From Microbacterium mitrae (lineage in GTDB: Bacteria > Actinomycetota > Actinomycetes > Actinomycetales > Microbacteriaceae), in contig NZ_VRSW01000006.1 in assembly GCF_008017445.1 (NCBI RefSeq), positions 1 through 64,000 of the forward strand: a stretch of 64,000 nt of DNA, in the 5' to 3' direction. The position numbers were made by a program, and so were the translations under genes. Numbering within the stretch: the stretch's first letter is position 1; each line of letters starts with the position of its first letter. The notes below the pieces were generated by a model, which was not told the origin of the DNA, did not search any database, and saw nothing but the letters and a program-made list of their open reading frames with translations. Below, piece by piece: positions 1 through 7,645 of the stretch.

Positions 1-71
1 ACCAACAAATCAGCAACACTCTCGCGCACGACGCTGACCGCGTCGGCGAGGATGTGCGTGTTGCTGTTCAT
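1..71 (-). CDS. N-terminal fragment of an unidentified protein
   Basis: Only the first 23 codons lie inside the window; the gene reads leftwards and runs off the edge. The peptide begins MNSNTHILADAVSVV and looks amphipathic and helical. A purine-rich stretch containing GGGAG and GGAGG sits just upstream of the ATG and supports the start. No family can be assigned from so short a piece. It follows the helicase gene in the same direction, about 120 bases downstream, with a hairpin between them. Confidence 0.5.
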   Translation of the reverse strand, partial: MNSNTHILADAVSVVRESVADLL

Positions 72-161
72 GCCTCCATTCTCCCAGGGGCCACCGACAT
101 TCAAGTATCGATATTCCCCAGATTGAGGCGCAAAAACATGAGAACAATAGGAGAGGATTTT

Positions 162-183
162 GGACCGCTAGAAGCAGCGGTCC
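162..183 (-). terminator. Hairpin downstream of the helicase gene
   Basis: Perfect 8-base arms GGACCGCT / AGCGGTCC with a 6-base loop lie 10 bases after the helicase stop codon. There is no U-run on the minus-strand transcript, which is common for actinobacterial terminators, so termination is an inference from position and stem strength. Confidence 0.45.
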
Positions 184-193
184 ACGCCTCACG

Positions 194-3145
194 CTACGAC
201 GCCGACGTCAGCATCGGCTGGAAGTAGTCGAACAGAGCCGCGTCGATCGATTGATCGAACCGCAGAATCATCTCGACCACTGCGTGCGGAGTGTCCCCCG
301 GCATGACAGTTTCTGCCGCGCCCTCGGATCGCGCCTTGCCGAGGTAGTAAAAGTCGCTTCCTTCGGCATCGTCCTTCTTCACGAAGACGTGCAGGTCGAC
401 CTCATTTTCTACAATGCTGCGCACTTCACCGCTCTGCAGGGTTCGACGACTCCGCGTGAACCAGCGCATCGTCGAACGACTTAGCAGCTCATCCCCATAA
501 GCAGTGCTCGCCGAGATCTCGTCGCTCTTGTGAAGCGTGACAAAGATCGGGCATGTCCGAGTCAGCGCGTCGACCTTGTAGCCGTAGATAGTCGCCGAAA
601 CGTTCTTGCTCCACGACAGCAGTCGACATGCATCCTTTCGTGAATATTGCCGCCCCTGCACGAACGGAACATCGGAGAAGTACCGCTCGCTGACGACTGC
701 AATCGTTGTTTCGAGTAAGTCCTCAATCGCGGAAACAAACGACTCGCTCCGTGATGCGTTCCGACCAAAGACTCCGGTCGCGGCGATGATGCCGTCGCGC
801 CGTTCCGCGAGGGGAATCTTGTACTTGTTCCGCTCTTGCTCAGTGTAAAACTCAAACGTCAACGCGCGCACGGCAGTGTCGACCTGCGCAGGTGTTGCGG
901 AGAACCCCTGGCTGACGATTGCGTCAATTAATTGATCGACGCTGCGCTCTCCGTGCGCCAACAGTTCACGAACGACGATCGCTTCGTGGGGGCGCTTGGC
1001 TGCGAGAACCTCCTGAGAAAGCAACGCGAGAGCGTCCCACTCTTCGGTACTGAGACCGGTGGGAACCTTCAGCAGCTTGGACACGAGTTCCGGGTAGTTT
1101 CCGCGGACCGTTCCGAGCACAACGGGGTCGGCGGCGTCAAAGCGCTGGAAGTCCGCGAGCAGTGGCACTCTCCCCAAGCGCGCTTGCATGTTTTCGAGCG
1201 CGGCCCGCAGATTGGCCATGCTGTCCAGCTTCGCGGCGGCGATCGCCTCGAGCACTCGCTGCTGCGCAATCTCGTCGAATCGAACGCTGGAAAGCCCGGA
1301 AACCACGCCGATTTCTTCCGCGGCGATGAGGTTCTTTCGCACCGATTCGCGGTTCAGTGATTCATCTCCGAACAGCGCGACCGGGATCAGATAGTTGTTT
1401 GCATAGTTGCCGATGAAGTCGATGACGACAAGAAATTCCTTGTCCGGCGCGATTCGCAACCCGCGACCGAGTTGCTGAACGAAGATGATCGCCGACTGGG
1501 TCTGCCGCAACATCACAACTTGGTTCACGGACGGGATATCGATGCCTTCGTTGAAGACGTCGACGGTCAGAATGTAGTCGAGTTCGCCACCTTCGAGCAG
1601 TGCTACTGCCGCCTCTCGCTGCTCAATCGTGTCATCACCTGTCAGAGCCCGCGTGCGAAGTGGCTTGCCATCCACGCTGGAGCGGTTGAGCGCTTCAGCC
1701 AAACCATGAGCCTCTGCTTTGGAGCGGCAGAAAATCAAACCTTTGACGGGGGTGCTCTTGTGCCCGTAGGTCTCCAAAGTGGCGCGAATATGGTCGACCC
1801 TCGCGTGCGACAGCAGCTTGGGGAGGTCGGCGAAGTTGTCGCCAATAGTCGATCCGTCGTCGGTGGTGTAGTCCGTGACGCCGAAGTAGTGAAAAGGCAC
1901 GAGCATGTTCTCTTCAAGCGCCCGATTGAGCCGGATCTCGTACGCGACGTTGTAGTCGAACAGCTCGAACAAATCGGCACCGTCCGTGCGTTCGGGCGTT
2001 GCTGTCATGCCCAGCAAGAACGTGGGCCGAAAGTGGCTCAGAATCTTCCGATATGACTCGGACGCGGCGCCATGAGCTTCGTCGATGAGAATGTATTCGA
2101 ACGCGTGCGGGTCGATGGATTGGAGCACATCGTCGCGCGACAGCGATTGGCGGGTCGCAAAGACGTACCGGGCGTCCGTTGCGCGTTCGGAACCACTGAT
2201 CTTGCCGAAGTCGGACGGTGCGGCTCCGAGCACGCGCTGAAATTCTTGGATTGCCTTATCAAGAATCTGCTCGCGGTGAACGACAAAGAGAAATCGGTCT
2301 GGGTCGACCGCCCTCACGTCGAAGGCGGAGAGGATGGTCTTTCCCGTGCCCGTGGCGGAGATGACGATGGCCTTGTCTTTGCCTGATCGTCGAATAGCGT
2401 CGAGCTCCGAAAGTGCCTCGGCCTGCATCGCATTGGGAGCGATCAGCGGCAGGGGCCGATCCGGGTCGGGCATGCGAGTATCTCCGCTGCCCACAATCGT
2501 GCGCGTGCGCGAATTGCGAGGCGGTGCAACGTAGGTGAGTTCGTACTCGTCAACCCACTGCTCGGTGAGCTCAATTGAGTTTGACAGCTGGCCATCGACG
2601 AGGTGGTCGATTTGGTCTCCGAGGTCGCTGCCTTCCAAAGCAGACACCCGTAGATTCCACTCATGGTTCGTCACGAGCGCGCTCTTGGTCAGGTTTGAGC
2701 TGCCGAGGATCATCGTCACTCGGCTGTCGTGCTCAAAGATGTAACCCTTTGGGTGGAAGGCTGCCGCGCTGTGGAGGCGAACATCGATGCCGTGGTTACG
2801 CAGGGCAAGAAGTTCACGGAACGCACCCGGCGAGTTGAAGCCCAGGTAGTCCGACGTGATGATCGTCCCGGCTCCGCGAAAAGAGACGAGTTCTTGCTTT
2901 AGCAGCGAGATCGCACCGGGTGAGACGAAAGCCACCGAAAATACAAACTGACTCGATGTCTTGAGTTCTTCTCGCAAGGCGCGAAGCATCGTGTTGTCGT
3001 CGGCGTTGTCTACCAGCCGAGGACCATTTGCTTTTGGAGCGGCTACAGCACGGTTCGCGAAACCATATTCAAGGTCGAGTGCGAAGTCGCTCGACCAATC
3101 AAAGTCACGCGCCAACGGAATCGAAGTCTCGCTGGATTCGTTCAA
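194..3145 (-). CDS. PLD-nuclease / SF2 helicase / DUF3427 protein
   Basis: A 983-residue multidomain protein. An N-terminal phospholipase-D-like nuclease domain shows HPK at 131-133 and GSSN at 148-151, the usual HxK...N half-site. An SF2 helicase core follows: Walker A ATGTGKT at 264-270, DEAH at 355-358, TATPER at 381-386 and motif VI QQLGRGLR at 557-564. The last roughly 380 residues match the DUF3427 type of C-terminal region. Proteins of this layout are thought to act on DNA, and many lie in defence or repair contexts; the substrate here is unknown. The apparent start is TTG, lying 41 bases inside the upstream Nudix gene, so translation is probably coupled. A later start cannot be excluded because no clear ribosome binding site precedes the TTG. 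Confidence 0.85.
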   Translation of the reverse strand: MNESSETSIPLARDFDWSSDFALDLEYGFANRAVAAPKANGPRLVDNADDNTMLRALREELKTSSQFVFSVAFVSPGAISLLKQELVSFRGAGTIITSDYLGFNSPGAFRELLALRNHGIDVRLHSAAAFHPKGYIFEHDSRVTMILGSSNLTKSALVTNHEWNLRVSALEGSDLGDQIDHLVDGQLSNSIELTEQWVDEYELTYVAPPRNSRTRTIVGSGDTRMPDPDRPLPLIAPNAMQAEALSELDAIRRSGKDKAIVISATGTGKTILSAFDVRAVDPDRFLFVVHREQILDKAIQEFQRVLGAAPSDFGKISGSERATDARYVFATRQSLSRDDVLQSIDPHAFEYILIDEAHGAASESYRKILSHFRPTFLLGMTATPERTDGADLFELFDYNVAYEIRLNRALEENMLVPFHYFGVTDYTTDDGSTIGDNFADLPKLLSHARVDHIRATLETYGHKSTPVKGLIFCRSKAEAHGLAEALNRSSVDGKPLRTRALTGDDTIEQREAAVALLEGGELDYILTVDVFNEGIDIPSVNQVVMLRQTQSAIIFVQQLGRGLRIAPDKEFLVVIDFIGNYANNYLIPVALFGDESLNRESVRKNLIAAEEIGVVSGLSSVRFDEIAQQRVLEAIAAAKLDSMANLRAALENMQARLGRVPLLADFQRFDAADPVVLGTVRGNYPELVSKLLKVPTGLSTEEWDALALLSQEVLAAKRPHEAIVVRELLAHGERSVDQLIDAIVSQGFSATPAQVDTAVRALTFEFYTEQERNKYKIPLAERRDGIIAATGVFGRNASRSESFVSAIEDLLETTIAVVSERYFSDVPFVQGRQYSRKDACRLLSWSKNVSATIYGYKVDALTRTCPIFVTLHKSDEISASTAYGDELLSRSTMRWFTRSRRTLQSGEVRSIVENEVDLHVFVKKDDAEGSDFYYLGKARSEGAAETVMPGDTPHAVVEMILRFDQSIDAALFDYFQPMLTSAS

Positions 3146-3509
3146 CGGCAGGCACGTCGGCCGGCGCCCACTCTAGGTCGAGGAGCCGCTCGGGCTTGAG
3201 CCAAACGACCGAAGCATGCTCGGTCAGCTTTGGTGTGCCCTCTATCAGCTCGCAGTAGAACGTTGTCAGCGTGACGATGCCAAAGTCGTACTCGTGGGCG
3301 GTGATTTCAACCTGCTCACCGACCGAGACTACGCATTCGAGTTCTTCGCGAATCTCCCGTTCAAGCGCTTCGCGCGGCGTCTCCCCCGCCTCGATCTTGC
3401 CGCCGGGGAACTCCCACATTCCTTCAAGGGCGCCTGGGCCACGTTGTGCACACAACACCTCGCCGTCTCGCACGATGACCGCGCCGACAACGTTGATCTG
3501 CTTTTTCAC
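3105..3509 (-). CDS. Nudix hydrolase, (d)NTP pyrophosphohydrolase-like
   Basis: A 134-residue protein with a complete Nudix box: G37, E43, then REIREEL at 51-57, fitting GX5EX7REUXEE. It also has the FPGGKIE turn typical of MutT-like 8-oxo-dGTP or CTP pyrophosphohydrolases. The GTG start is chosen because GGGAGG lies 5-6 bases upstream and because the family normally begins with a short KKxxxVVGAVI strand; a longer frame upstream has proline/glycine-rich low-complexity sequence and is unlikely to be translated. The gene overlaps the helicase by 41 bases, so the two form an operon. A nucleotide-cleaning or signalling enzyme coupled to a nuclease-helicase fits either repair or defence. Confidence 0.85.
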   Translation of the reverse strand: MKKQINVVGAVIVRDGEVLCAQRGPGALEGMWEFPGGKIEAGETPREALEREIREELECVVSVGEQVEITAHEYDFGIVTLTTFYCELIEGTPKLTEHASVVWLKPERLLDLEWAPADVPAVERIQRDFDSVGA

Positions 3510-3701
3510 CTTGGCCTCCCACTGGCAGCGTACCGAAGGGGACGGACGTTCATCACGACCAGACCGTTCCACCACCGCCGACCCAACCGTTCCACCCCCA
3601 CGCAACCCGATGGTTCCGCTACCCCCACGCCCCCACCCCCACCTCGCACATCCCCTACCCCTGAACTAAGCTGATTCCTGGGCAACACGCCCACTCAGGT
3701 A

Positions 3702-3715
3702 TCTTGATATCAAGA
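3702..3715. promoter_or_regulatory. Perfect 14-base palindrome upstream of icd
   Basis: TCTTGATATCAAGA is a perfect palindrome centred about 45 bases before the icd start codon. It lies in the 243-base spacer between the divergent Nudix and icd genes. Its size and symmetry fit a dimeric repressor or activator of MarR-like type; the cognate protein is not evident in this window. Confidence 0.5.
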
Positions 3716-3752
3716 CACTTTTCAGCCTGTCACGCGAGGAGCTTGCCGCACG

Positions 3753-5963
3753 ATGGCCAAGATCATCTACACCCACACCGACGAGGCGCCACTTCTGGCA
3801 ACGCACTCGCTCCTTCCCATCATCAGCGCCTTTGCTGGCACCGCTGGTGTAGAGATCGAGACCCGCGACATTTCGCTCGCTGGCCGCATCATCGCGGAGT
3901 TCCCGCAGAAGCTGACCGACGAGCAGCGCATCGGCGATGCTCTGGCAGAGCTCGGCGGCCTGGCCACGACGCCCGAGGCCAACATCATCAAGCTACCGAA
4001 CATCTCGGCATCGGTTCCGCAGCTGAAGGCAGCCATCGCTGAGCTTCAGGCCAAGGGTTACGACATTCCTGACTACCCCGACGAAGCGGAGACGGTCGAA
4101 GACCAGCACACCCGCGCTCGCTACGACAAGATCAAGGGTTCGGCTGTAAACCCGGTTCTCCGCGAGGGCAACTCCGATCGCCGCGCTCCGCTGTCGGTCA
4201 AGGAGTACGCACGCAAGAACCCGCACTCGATGGGCGCATGGACCCCCGAGTCGAAGACCAACGTTGCCACGATGGGTCAGAACGACTTCTTCTCGAACGA
4301 GAAGTCGGTCATCATCGAGGCTGACGACGTGCTGCGCATTGAGCACGTCAACGCTGCGGGCGACGTGAAGGTTCTCAAGGAGAAGCTCAAGGTTCTCCCG
4401 GGTGAGGTCGTTGACGGAACCTTCATTTCGGTTGCGAAGCTGGACGAATTCCTCGCTGCGCAGATTCAGCGCGCGAAGGATGAAGACGTTCTGTTCTCTG
4501 TGCACCTCAAGGCCACGATGATGAAGGTCTCTGACCCGATCATTTTCGGCCACGTTGTTCGCGCGTTCTTCGCCGATGTGTTCGCAAAGTACGGCACCGA
4601 ACTGCTCGACGCCGGGCTCGATGGTAACAACGGCCTCGGCGCGATTCTCGACGGCCTGGGCGAGCTGCCCAACGGTGAAGAGATTCGCCGCGCCTTCGAG
4701 CAGGGCATCAAGGATGGCCCGCGCCTCGCGATGGTCAACTCTAACAAGGGCATCACCAACCTGCATGTTCCGTCTGACGTCATCGTCGACGCATCGATGC
4801 CTGCGATGATCCGCACGTCGGGTCACATGTGGGGCCCCGATGGCGCCGAGCACGACACGCTCGCCGTCATTCCCGACTCCTCCTACGCCGGCATCTACCA
4901 GGCCGTTATCGACGACTGCCGCGCCAACGGCGCGTACGACCCGGTAACCATGGGCTCGGTTCCGAACGTCGGCCTGATGGCTCAGAAGGCTGAAGAGTAC
5001 GGCTCGCACGACAAGACGTTTGAGCTGGCAGAAGCCGGAACCGTTCGCGTCGTCAACCAGGCTGGCGACGTGCTCATTCAGCACGACGTTGAGGCGGGCG
5101 ACATCTGGCGTGCATGCCAGACGAAGGACATCCCGATCCGCGACTGGGTCAAGCTTGCTGTTTCGCGCGCACGCGCAACCGGTGACAAGACGGTCTTCTG
5201 GCTCGACGAGAACCGCGCACACGACGCGAACCTGATCGCCAAGGTCAAGGCTTACATGCCCGAGCACGACACGACCGGCCTCGACATCGAGATCCTCGCG
5301 CCGTACGAGGCAACCAAGCTTTCGGTCGAGCGCATCCGCCAGGGTCTGAACACGATCTCGGTCACCGGTAACGTCCTCCGCGACTACAACACCGACCTGT
5401 TCCCGATTCTGGAACTCGGAACCTCGGCAAAGATGCTGTCGATTGTTCCGCTTCTCAACGGTGGTGGCCTCTTCGAGACCGGTGCCGGTGGTTCCGCCCC
5501 CAAGCACGTTCAGCAGCTTCTTGAAGAGAACTACCTGCGCTGGGACAGCCTCGGCGAGTTCCTCGCGCTGGCAGCCTCGTTCGAGCACTTCGCCAACGTG
5601 AACGGCAACGACAAGGCACGCGTTCTCAGCGAGACGCTCGACAAGGCAACCGGTACGTTCCTGCTCGAGAACAAGTCGCCGGGTCGCCGACTCGGAACCA
5701 TCGACAACCGTGGTTCGCACTTCTACCTCGCGCTGTACTGGGCCGAAGAGCTCGCCGCGCAGACGGCTGACGCCGAGCTGGCTGCGGCCTTCGCGCCGCT
5801 GGCCGCAACGCTGCGTGCGAACGAGCAGACCATCGTTGACGAACTGCTCGCCGTGCAGGGAACGCCCGTTGACATCGGCGGCTACTACCGCCCCGACGAG
5901 GCTCTCACCTACCGCGTGATGCGCCCGTCGGCAACGCTCAACGCTGCGATCGACGCTCTGTAA
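3753..5963 (+). CDS. icd: NADP-dependent isocitrate dehydrogenase, monomeric type
   Basis: A 736-residue protein with the length and N-terminus ([13 protein letters not shown]) of the large monomeric isocitrate dehydrogenases typical of actinobacteria, rather than the roughly 400-residue dimeric form. It catalyses oxidative decarboxylation of isocitrate to 2-oxoglutarate in the TCA cycle and supplies NADPH. The ATG is preceded by GAGGAG about 12 bases upstream. It is a single-gene unit: a divergent Nudix gene lies upstream behind a palindromic site, and a strong hairpin follows the stop. The gene appears intact, with strongly GC-rich third positions like other housekeeping genes. Confidence 0.97.
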   Translation: MAKIIYTHTDEAPLLATHSLLPIISAFAGTAGVEIETRDISLAGRIIAEFPQKLTDEQRIGDALAELGGLATTPEANIIKLPNISASVPQLKAAIAELQAKGYDIPDYPDEAETVEDQHTRARYDKIKGSAVNPVLREGNSDRRAPLSVKEYARKNPHSMGAWTPESKTNVATMGQNDFFSNEKSVIIEADDVLRIEHVNAAGDVKVLKEKLKVLPGEVVDGTFISVAKLDEFLAAQIQRAKDEDVLFSVHLKATMMKVSDPIIFGHVVRAFFADVFAKYGTELLDAGLDGNNGLGAILDGLGELPNGEEIRRAFEQGIKDGPRLAMVNSNKGITNLHVPSDVIVDASMPAMIRTSGHMWGPDGAEHDTLAVIPDSSYAGIYQAVIDDCRANGAYDPVTMGSVPNVGLMAQKAEEYGSHDKTFELAEAGTVRVVNQAGDVLIQHDVEAGDIWRACQTKDIPIRDWVKLAVSRARATGDKTVFWLDENRAHDANLIAKVKAYMPEHDTTGLDIEILAPYEATKLSVERIRQGLNTISVTGNVLRDYNTDLFPILELGTSAKMLSIVPLLNGGGLFETGAGGSAPKHVQQLLEENYLRWDSLGEFLALAASFEHFANVNGNDKARVLSETLDKATGTFLLENKSPGRRLGTIDNRGSHFYLALYWAEELAAQTADAELAAAFAPLAATLRANEQTIVDELLAVQGTPVDIGGYYRPDEALTYRVMRPSATLNAAIDAL

Positions 5964-5976
5964 GACGTTCGTTTAG

Positions 5977-6026
5977 CAACGGGGTGGCCCGGTCGGATCT
6001 TTGGATTCGGCCGGGCCATTCTCGTT
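5977..6026 (+). terminator. Terminator hairpin after icd
   Basis: Inverted arms TGGCCCGG (5985-5992) and CCGGGCCA (6011-6018) are flanked by further pairing bases CAACG / CGTTG. The hairpin sits 20 bases after the icd stop codon. Confidence 0.7.
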
Positions 6027-6064
6027 GCGTCGCCTCCGGCCAGGAAAAAGGTGCCCGGTCACAT

Positions 6065-6120
6065 TTAGATAAAAAATACTGCATCTAATAAGACTTTGCA
6101 TAAAGAAAAACATCCTTTAT
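6065..6120. promoter_or_regulatory. AT-rich promoter with two inverted repeats (HipB operator candidate)
   Basis: A conspicuously AT-rich stretch in front of the hipB-like gene holds two inverted repeats: TTAGAT (6065-6070) with ATCTAA (6083-6088), and ATAAAG (6100-6105) with CTTTAT (6115-6120). HipB antitoxins are known to repress their own operons through repeated palindromes, so these are likely operators overlapping the promoter. Confidence 0.55.
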
Positions 6121-6129
6121 CCTGGAGGA

Positions 6130-6435
6130 GTGAAATCTACCCCGCTCCCCGTGAAGCGCGCGCTGCGCACTATTGGGCAAAACATCGCCACGCAGCGCAA
6201 GCTCCTCGGCCTGACCGCGAAGATGGTCGCCGAGCGTGCCGGAACCACGCCACCCACCATCAGCAAACTGGAGAGGGGCGACGGCGCATCTCTGGAGATC
6301 ACGATGAGCGTTCTTCGCGTCCTGGGCCTCATGAACGAGGTAGTCACGGCAACAGATCCGTACGAGACTGACCGCGGTCGCCTCATGGCTGACGAGGTGC
6401 TCCCCATTCGGGTGCGGGTACGTGACGATGGCTGA
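6130..6435 (+). CDS. hipB: HipB-like XRE-family antitoxin
   Basis: A 101-residue protein with an N-terminal helix-turn-helix of the XRE/Cro type (roughly residues 11-65: IGQNIATQRKLLGLT ... PPTISKLERGD). It should bind operator DNA and neutralise the HipA-like kinase encoded immediately downstream. The GTG start lies directly inside a GGAGGAG tract, leaving almost no spacing for a ribosome binding site; a second GTG at 6151 has no site at all. The first start is kept, with doubt. The stop overlaps the downstream gene by 8 to 14 bases, which indicates coupled translation. Confidence 0.85.
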   Translation: MKSTPLPVKRALRTIGQNIATQRKLLGLTAKMVAERAGTTPPTISKLERGDGASLEITMSVLRVLGLMNEVVTATDPYETDRGRLMADEVLPIRVRVRDDG

Positions 6436-7609
6436 GCCAATCGAGGTCACGACAGTGATCTCCGGCCAAGACGTGCTGGCCGGCCGAATTCACCGCACAC
6501 GCGCCACCGGGTCCTTCACGTACGACGACGACTATCTCCGCAACCGGGCGGCCTTCCCGCTCGCACCCATGCTCAGCCTCCATCGCGGCGCGTTCCCCTT
6601 GGCAGCAGCGAACCCTTTCAGCGATTCCGCGCCAGATACCTGGGGGCGAAAGGTACTCAACCGCGCCGCCGGGCGAACACTCGATGAGATCAGCCTGATG
6701 CTTGGTGTCAGCGACGAGAGCCGTCAGGGCGCCACCCGTTTCTGGGAGAACGGAATCCCGTGCGCCGACGAAAACGGCGTCCCTGCAGAATCAGACCTCA
6801 CCGCCTTGATGCGCGTCGCCGATCAGATCGAACGCAACGAGCGCGACATCGACAATGCCGCCGTGCGTCGACTCTTCCGTGCGACGGGATCACTGGGTGG
6901 AGCACGCCCCAAGGCGAATGTGCGACTTGGGTCAGAACTGTGGCTGGCCAAGTTTCCGAAGCCCAACGGCGACGACTGGAACAAGATGGCGTGGGAGGCG
7001 GTCATGTTCGAACTCATGCAGCGCGTCGGCATCGACACCCCCACACACTTAGCTAAGCAATTCACCGTCGACGGCGAGCGACGCACGGTGCTGCTACTGA
7101 AGCGATTCGACCGTTCCGTCGACGGCGTCAGAATCCCGTATATCTCGGCGATGACGGCTCTGGAAGCCGGCGATGGTGAAGGCGGCGACTGGGTTGACGT
7201 CGTCGACTTTGCGCGTCTGAACGGCGCCGACACCCGGGAACTCTGGCGGCGAGCTCTCTTCGGCGCCGCAGTAGGAAACCTCGATGACCACCTACGGAAC
7301 CATGGGTTCCTGCGCCGAGGAACCAGCTGGCAGCTCTCCCCCGTCTTCGATGTCAACCCAGAGCCGCTCGGTGACGGCGACGATCATCAGCTCTCGCTGG
7401 CCGGCGAGAACTCCGTCACCATCGAGGCGATACGACAGCGCGACTCACTCCGGCTGTTTGACGTGGACGAGGCCGACGCAGATGATTTCGCGGTTGAACT
7501 GCGCGCCGCACTCGCCGATGCCAGCCGGTTGGCGACGGCGAACGGCGCCGATTCTCGGTCCGTCGCCGTCATGGACGATCGCATCGCAGCTGCGATCGAA
7601 GCGCTCTAG
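6428..7609 (+). CDS. hipA: HipA-like Ser/Thr kinase toxin
   Basis: A 393-residue member of the HipA kinase family. Visible family marks are GSLGGARPKA near 154-163 (nucleotide-binding/phosphorylation loop), the WLAKFP lysine near 175, the catalytic GNLDDHLRNHGF near 283-294 and SPVFDVNP near 304-311, equivalent to the metal-binding SPxYD segment. E. coli HipA phosphorylates glutamyl-tRNA synthetase and induces persistence; whether this homologue has the same target is not known. The ATG at 6428 is preferred to a GTG six bases earlier. Both overlap hipB, and the pair is preceded by palindromic operators, so the module appears complete. Confidence 0.88.
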   Translation: MAEPIEVTTVISGQDVLAGRIHRTRATGSFTYDDDYLRNRAAFPLAPMLSLHRGAFPLAAANPFSDSAPDTWGRKVLNRAAGRTLDEISLMLGVSDESRQGATRFWENGIPCADENGVPAESDLTALMRVADQIERNERDIDNAAVRRLFRATGSLGGARPKANVRLGSELWLAKFPKPNGDDWNKMAWEAVMFELMQRVGIDTPTHLAKQFTVDGERRTVLLLKRFDRSVDGVRIPYISAMTALEAGDGEGGDWVDVVDFARLNGADTRELWRRALFGAAVGNLDDHLRNHGFLRRGTSWQLSPVFDVNPEPLGDGDDHQLSLAGENSVTIEAIRQRDSLRLFDVDEADADDFAVELRAALADASRLATANGADSRSVAVMDDRIAAAIEAL

Positions 7610-7645
7610 CGTCGCGGGGAAGGCGCGGCGGATTTCCGAACGCCC

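Noticed and set aside
10..192. A 60-codon open frame on the minus strand at the left edge
   Set aside because: Its reading is arginine/histidine-rich, lacks a ribosome site and overlaps a better-supported start of another frame.
3993..5720. A 575-codon open frame antisense to icd
   Set aside because: Long antisense frames are expected in GC-rich genes with biased third positions; the icd protein on the other strand is unmistakable.
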